Positions 60,286-64,000 of a stretch of DNA of 64,000 bases are shown in pieces (position 1 is the stretch's first letter; each line of letters begins with the position of its first letter). The position numbers and the translations under genes are program-made. Origin of the DNA: Iris pallida. Its lineage: Eukaryota; Streptophyta; Magnoliopsida; Asparagales; Iridaceae. The DNA is taken from positions 27,544,182-27,608,181 of the forward strand of contig JANAVB010015600.1 in assembly GCA_029216955.1 (NCBI GenBank), written 5' to 3'. Below the pieces are notes generated by a model that had not been told where the DNA came from, did no database searches, and saw nothing but the letters and a program-made list of their open reading frames with translations.

Positions 60286-60622
60286 TATATTATTATATAT
60301 ATATTATATATATATATTAGCCCAAAATACTTTAGATAAATATTTGAAAATCTAGGAAAACATTTTAGGAACAAAATTGAATTTGTCCAATACCCTTTTA
60401 AGGTTACTATTTTAAAATACTATAAAAATAATATTGATAACGTATTTAGGGTTTCTAACCTAATTGTTGAAATTTACGTAAATAGCCCAAAACAAATACT
60501 ATATTTTCACAAATAGAATTTTTAGGATATATTTGATATGTATATTTGTTTTAGAAAAATATCTAATGATGTCAAGAACAATAACAATACTAATAAAATA
60601 TTATTACTAATAATAACAATAG

Positions 60623-60667
<45 letters not shown>

Positions 60668-61549
60668 ATATAATATTATTATATATTATATATATATAGC
60701 TTAGAAGAAACACTAAACGAAACTACTAGCAAACTTTAATCTATAATATAAAATAAAGGAATCAAAGCAGCATGTGTAAGGAATATCAAAAGTCATTATA
60801 AATCCTCATATCCAGCTACCCTCGTACCACAAGGAGAAAGGAGATGAACAGAAGAATAATAAGTAGTAAGAGGGAAAGGAGGAGGAAGTAGTTAAAGCAG
60901 TGAGAGAGAGAAAGCAAAGCCCTATTTTGATTTCTCCAGAAAAAAAGCTAGAGCGAAGGAAAGGAGGAGAAAGCGAGAGAGTGAGCGCAAGAGGAAGAGT
61001 CGAAGATAAAGATCGTCGGAGAGGCACGCGCGCTGCTCGGCACAGCCAGCGGTCGGCGCTCACCCGACGTGCGGGATTTGGTAGAGGTGCGCCGAGATAC
61101 CGCTGGTCGTGCAGGCCGACAATCGAAGCTCGCGGAGGAAGGGTCAAGACGAGCTGGCCTCGTGGCTCAACGGGACAGTTATCTAGGCAAGGCGAGCGGT
61201 CACAGAGGTGGGCTAGGTATTTGCCATTAAAATCTTTGAATTGGAATTTCAATCACAAACAGAACAATATACAATGTAGGACTTAGATGCAGTCCTAGGA
61301 GTACACTTTTGTTTTTATCTGGGTCCTGTGTCGATGGAGCGAGTGGTAATATGTTGACTCCGTTGACGATCTGACGACGATCTTAGGTTATCTGAAGGTC
61401 TGGGTTGCTCTAGATGCCGGAGCTTGCGGAGGGGAAAAAGACGTTGAGTGTTTCTTCCAATCTCTATGAGTGGACGTGTGTCTCTGTAACTCTGATGATC
61501 TTGTTCTCTATCTTTGTCCCTGTGTGGTAGAAGAAGAAAATGATCCCTC

Positions 61550-61557
61550 TATTTATA
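61550..61557 (-). promoter_or_regulatory. TATA box on the minus strand
   Basis: The minus strand reads GCTTATAAATAGAGGG, an excellent plant TATA box, followed by a purine/pyrimidine-rich leader. It probably starts an LTR transcript towards 61218. Confidence 0.55.
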
Positions 61558-62500
61558 AGCAGCAGGTTGAGCTGCTCATGCGTGCATATGTCGGATGCGC
61601 CTGGTCGTGGGAATGCCACGTGGCTGATGCTGGCGGGAGAAGGGCGCATGGATGATGAGCCATGATTTGTGGGTTGAATCTTTCATGCTGCATTATGGGC
61701 TGGCACGTGGCAGTAGAGAGGATCTTTCGGTTGCTGAGATCTTGGGTGGTTAGCACCCCTTCATAGTCTGAACTGAGTCAAAGGACACGTAGCGCATGTC
61801 TTCGGTTCAAAGATCTCGACTTTGGTGGAGAAGGACCTGATGAACTGCGCCTTGGATCCGACGTATGAGGAGATTTAGCTCGTAATCTTTAGGAATCACG
61901 AACCATTCTGGGCGCATGGCTTTTGAGGCACATGTTTTGGTCACATGGTAGGGGAGGCACATGCAGCGGCTTGACTTCTGTGATCAGAAGTAAGTCAGAG
62001 GCGCATGGCTTTTGAAGTGCATGTACATCTTCGGGCGCATGGCTGCGGAGGCGCATGCGAGTGGTTGGTCGGCCATGTGGACTGTAACCTATAGAGGAGA
62101 GTAATGATGACGCTGATGTCAGCGGCGCTTCGTTTTCTGCAAAAGCTGCTGTCGCTCTGTCATCGAGGCATGCTTCTGTCGTCTCAATTCAGCATTTAAT
62201 GCTTTTTTATGGTGATGAGATTTTGATTGGGCGCATTGCTCTGCGTTCCATTAGACATATAGGGACGCGTGGGGCACATCCTTACGAGGCGCTTGGTACT
62301 GATGGGCGCATCTGTATGATGCGCGGGATCTTACCGACGCGTCTGTTGCATGGCGTATCTCCATTGGTCTGGCTGTTGAGTTCTTCGGGCATTGATGGCT
62401 CTCTGACTTCGAAGGAACAAATTCGTCATCATAAATACAAGTTCATTGTACTAACTTCGGGAAGGTTGCCACTTGGCGCATGGATTTGATTTTCCCTGGC

Positions 62501-62510
62501 CTATAAATAG
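62501..62510 (+). promoter_or_regulatory. TATA box on the plus strand
   Basis: GGCCTATAAATAGCAACAG is followed about 30 bases on by a CT-rich start region (GTTGTCTCTCCCTTG), as in plant promoters. The first ATG is at 62560. Confidence 0.55.
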
Positions 62511-62559
62511 CAACAGTTTGAGAGAGTTTTGTTGTCTCTCCCTTGACTTCTCGACGAAG

Positions 62560-62715
62560 ATGGATTCGACTGATCCTCCTCCTTGGCAAGACATTGTACT
62601 GTGGGTGATGGTTCTCCTTGTTCGAAGAAGCTTTGATGGTGAACTCCTTCAGAAGACTGAGATTCGCCGAGTTGGAATGGACATAGCAGTTTATGTTCGA
62701 GCCGCTTGCTGGTAG
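62560..62715 (+). other. Possible small reading frame downstream of the TATA box (51 codons)
   Basis: It begins at the first ATG after the TATA box (MDSTDPPPWQDIVLWVMVLL) and ends at TAG 62713-62715. I recognise no domain. Its position is right for a short leader peptide or for the start of a decayed gag gene, and no similar frame follows. The same frame is open upstream to 62473, but that part lies before the likely transcript start. Confidence 0.3.
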
Positions 62716-63172
62716 TATTCTTCTACAAGACGACATCGAGTGCCAAATTGAATACATTGTTTGGGTTTAATGTGCCTAAGCCTCATTATGATGGAGGAGC
62801 CCCAGGCTGGCAGATGCGCATGTGCATTGACGAGGAAGTGATTCACTCTAACGGGGCGGAGTGATGCGCTGGGAGAGTAATACGCCGGGCTGAGACGACG
62901 CGGCTAGCTGAGACGACACGGCTAGCTGAGACATCTAAGTGATGGGCCTAGTTGAGAGTAGGCTATTACAAAGTCTTCAATTGGCATCATGTTTCTGAGA
63001 CGATGTTGGACAGGCACAGTATGTTGCAACTGCTGGAACACAGACTGCCTTAGTGGTGGCGACCGTAGCACAAGTATGTCTCGTGAGGGGCGAGTTGTGC
63101 ATGATGGTCGTCTTTCCCGATCTACGTCTGTGAGTGATCACATTACGTAAATTATGTAAGAAGATGTTGACA

Positions 63173-63292
63173 ATCGTACCCTTTTTAGGCGCATGGCAAA
63201 GCCAAGTGTCAAGATAAGTGTATGAGTGACACTCGTACCCTCTTTAGGCGCATGGCAAAGCCAAGCGTCAGGGTGAGTATATGAGTGATGTG
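63173..63292. repeat. 60-bp direct duplication
   Basis: TCGTACCC at 63173 and 63233 starts two copies that share TTTAGGCGCATGGCAAAGCC and differ at a few bases, so the duplication is not brand new. Confidence 0.9.
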
Positions 63293-64000
63293 CCCCATGA
63301 TCCAGTTCCAGCGCCTGAAATGCACCCAGATCATAAGTAGGAGAGCAGCACGTATTGCGAGTGGAACCCACTTTATACGCACAGCCCACGTGGGCGCATG
63401 GGTTTGACACTGCAAGATTTGTCCCCTGACTTGGTTCCAGCACATGAAATACACCCAATTGGAAGGAGGATTTTGAGAATTGACCCATTCCGGGTGCCAA
63501 AGCACCTGAGTCAACCCTGTACAGCTTATCATCAACTGTGCGTATGACTTTTAATGCACATTTTTGGTTTCGCTGCTAGCATAGCAGGTTGATGGAGCAT
63601 AGCTCGTGCCGCCTTAGAGTTCTTTGTACTAGCCCACGAAGGCGCATAGTACTCAGAATCCAACTTTTTTTGCCTTGACAGCGAGTAAAGAACTTGCAGC
63701 CAACCCAGAAGAAGAGAAGAACTACTGTAACTTTTTATGGCTCGAACGGGCTCCCTGGATAACGGGCTCCCTTTTCTTTATTTATTTCGATCCCCTTTTT
63801 AAAGGAGGCAAAGGGGCTCTATATATAGAGTGGAATGAGACTTCTCCTTTTCGATGTGGGATTAAAAGTAATATCCCTCTTTTTCATGCTTCTACAAGAC
63901 CCCCTTCAAAATTTTTAAAACTTTTGGACAAGTTTTGAAATACTTTGAACAAGAAGCATGGACAATAGAGCTGTTTAGGTGTGACAATCCTTTCAGAGGT

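Larger units (their letters stand above)
25091..61217 (-). mobile_element. Non-coding LTR element L2 (LARD-like), outermost layer of the right part
   Basis: On the minus strand it has a 5' LTR (61217 to 52742, interrupted by S5), a non-coding interior (52741 to 51414) and a 3' LTR (51413 to 25091, interrupted by S2 and S4). Both LTRs end GGGGCGTTACA on the minus strand. A GAGGACAAAATTCTTGTAAG phrase lies just before the 3' LTR, as before the L1 3' LTR. The outer part of the 5' LTR is missing: similarity to the other LTR stops at 61217. There is no coding capacity, so it depended on another element's enzymes. Confidence 0.75.
52742..61217 (-). repeat. L2 5' LTR, split by S5 and truncated at 61217
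   Basis: 52742-53608 and 59732-61217 match 25091-26309, 44748-45631 and 50105-50190 in order. The part expected beyond 61217 (about 1.1 kb, including the LTR start) is absent and unrelated sequence follows, so a further insertion or a deletion ended it. Included are long (TA)n tracts at 60226-60320 and 60622-60695. Confidence 0.78.
61218..64000. mobile_element. Unassigned LTR-like sequence at the right edge
   Basis: No gag or pol motif is found. It interrupts or replaces the end of the L2 LTR. Features suggesting LTR origin are TATA boxes on both strands, many GGCGCATGG motifs, a 60-base direct duplication, and GATGTGGGATTA (63855-63866), similar to GATGTGGGACTA in the copia LTR (11140-11151). 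The boundaries cannot be set because the right side is outside the window. Confidence 0.45.

Noticed and set aside
1..64000. Integrated plant pararetrovirus
   Set aside because: No movement-protein, coat or virus-type pol motifs were seen. All reverse transcriptase regions fit the LINE, copia or gypsy groups.

Overview
The window is repeat-dominated nuclear DNA of a plant, most likely a flowering plant. I found no host gene, tRNA or rRNA in it. The evidence is a plant-type LINE, a Ty1/copia element, a Ty3/gypsy element with a C-terminal chromodomain-like tail (chromovirus, Tekay/Del type), and many long non-coding LTRs that begin TGTMA and end in TGACA or TTACA. Nearly everything is transposon inside transposon. 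I rebuilt the layers from LTR pairs, from target-site duplications (TSDs), and from places where an interrupted sequence resumes. All comparisons were made by eye.

Left part (1-25090). A broken LINE (1-3309, plus strand) abuts a truncated LTR element on the minus strand, called E1 here (leader 3310-3667; its LTR resumes at 11212-12776). A fairly young copia element (3681-11206, minus, TSD ATAGG) sits 13 bp inside the end of that LTR. Next is a gypsy element (12778-24280, minus) whose left LTR is split by a solo LTR, S1 (13372-16373). Two partly duplicated LTR ends follow at 24281-25012.

Right part (25091-61217). One minus-strand non-coding LTR element, L2, spans this region. Its LTRs are about 3.4 kb and its internal region is only 1.3 kb; the size comes from insertions. 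Its left LTR holds solo LTR S2 (26310-44742, TSD GATAG) and solo LTR S4 (45632-50099, TSD CGGAG). S2 is split by L1 (27437-42347), a plus-strand copy of the same family as L2, and the interior of L1 holds solo LTR S3 (34041-37885, TSD TTTGT). The right LTR of L2 holds solo LTR S5 (53609-59731), which holds solo LTR S6 (54917-57657, TSD about GCTTAA). The last 2.8 kb (61218-64000) is unassigned LTR-like sequence with TATA boxes on both strands.

Only the LINE, copia and gypsy elements carry recognisable proteins, and all three are broken by stops, frameshifts or changed catalytic residues. L1, L2 and the solo LTRs carry none and would need enzymes from other elements.

The least ordinary signal is in the LTRs themselves. 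Those examined in detail share a layout of TATA box, 0.2-0.4 kb leader, a GTA-type splice-donor-like site and, in several, an acceptor-like site downstream. In L1 and S1 the putative intron holds a shared block with a matching short reading frame. Several LTRs also carry internal tandem repeats: a 158-bp repeat with a 10-bp inverted repeat, a W-box-like TTGAC cluster, and GCGCATRG arrays.
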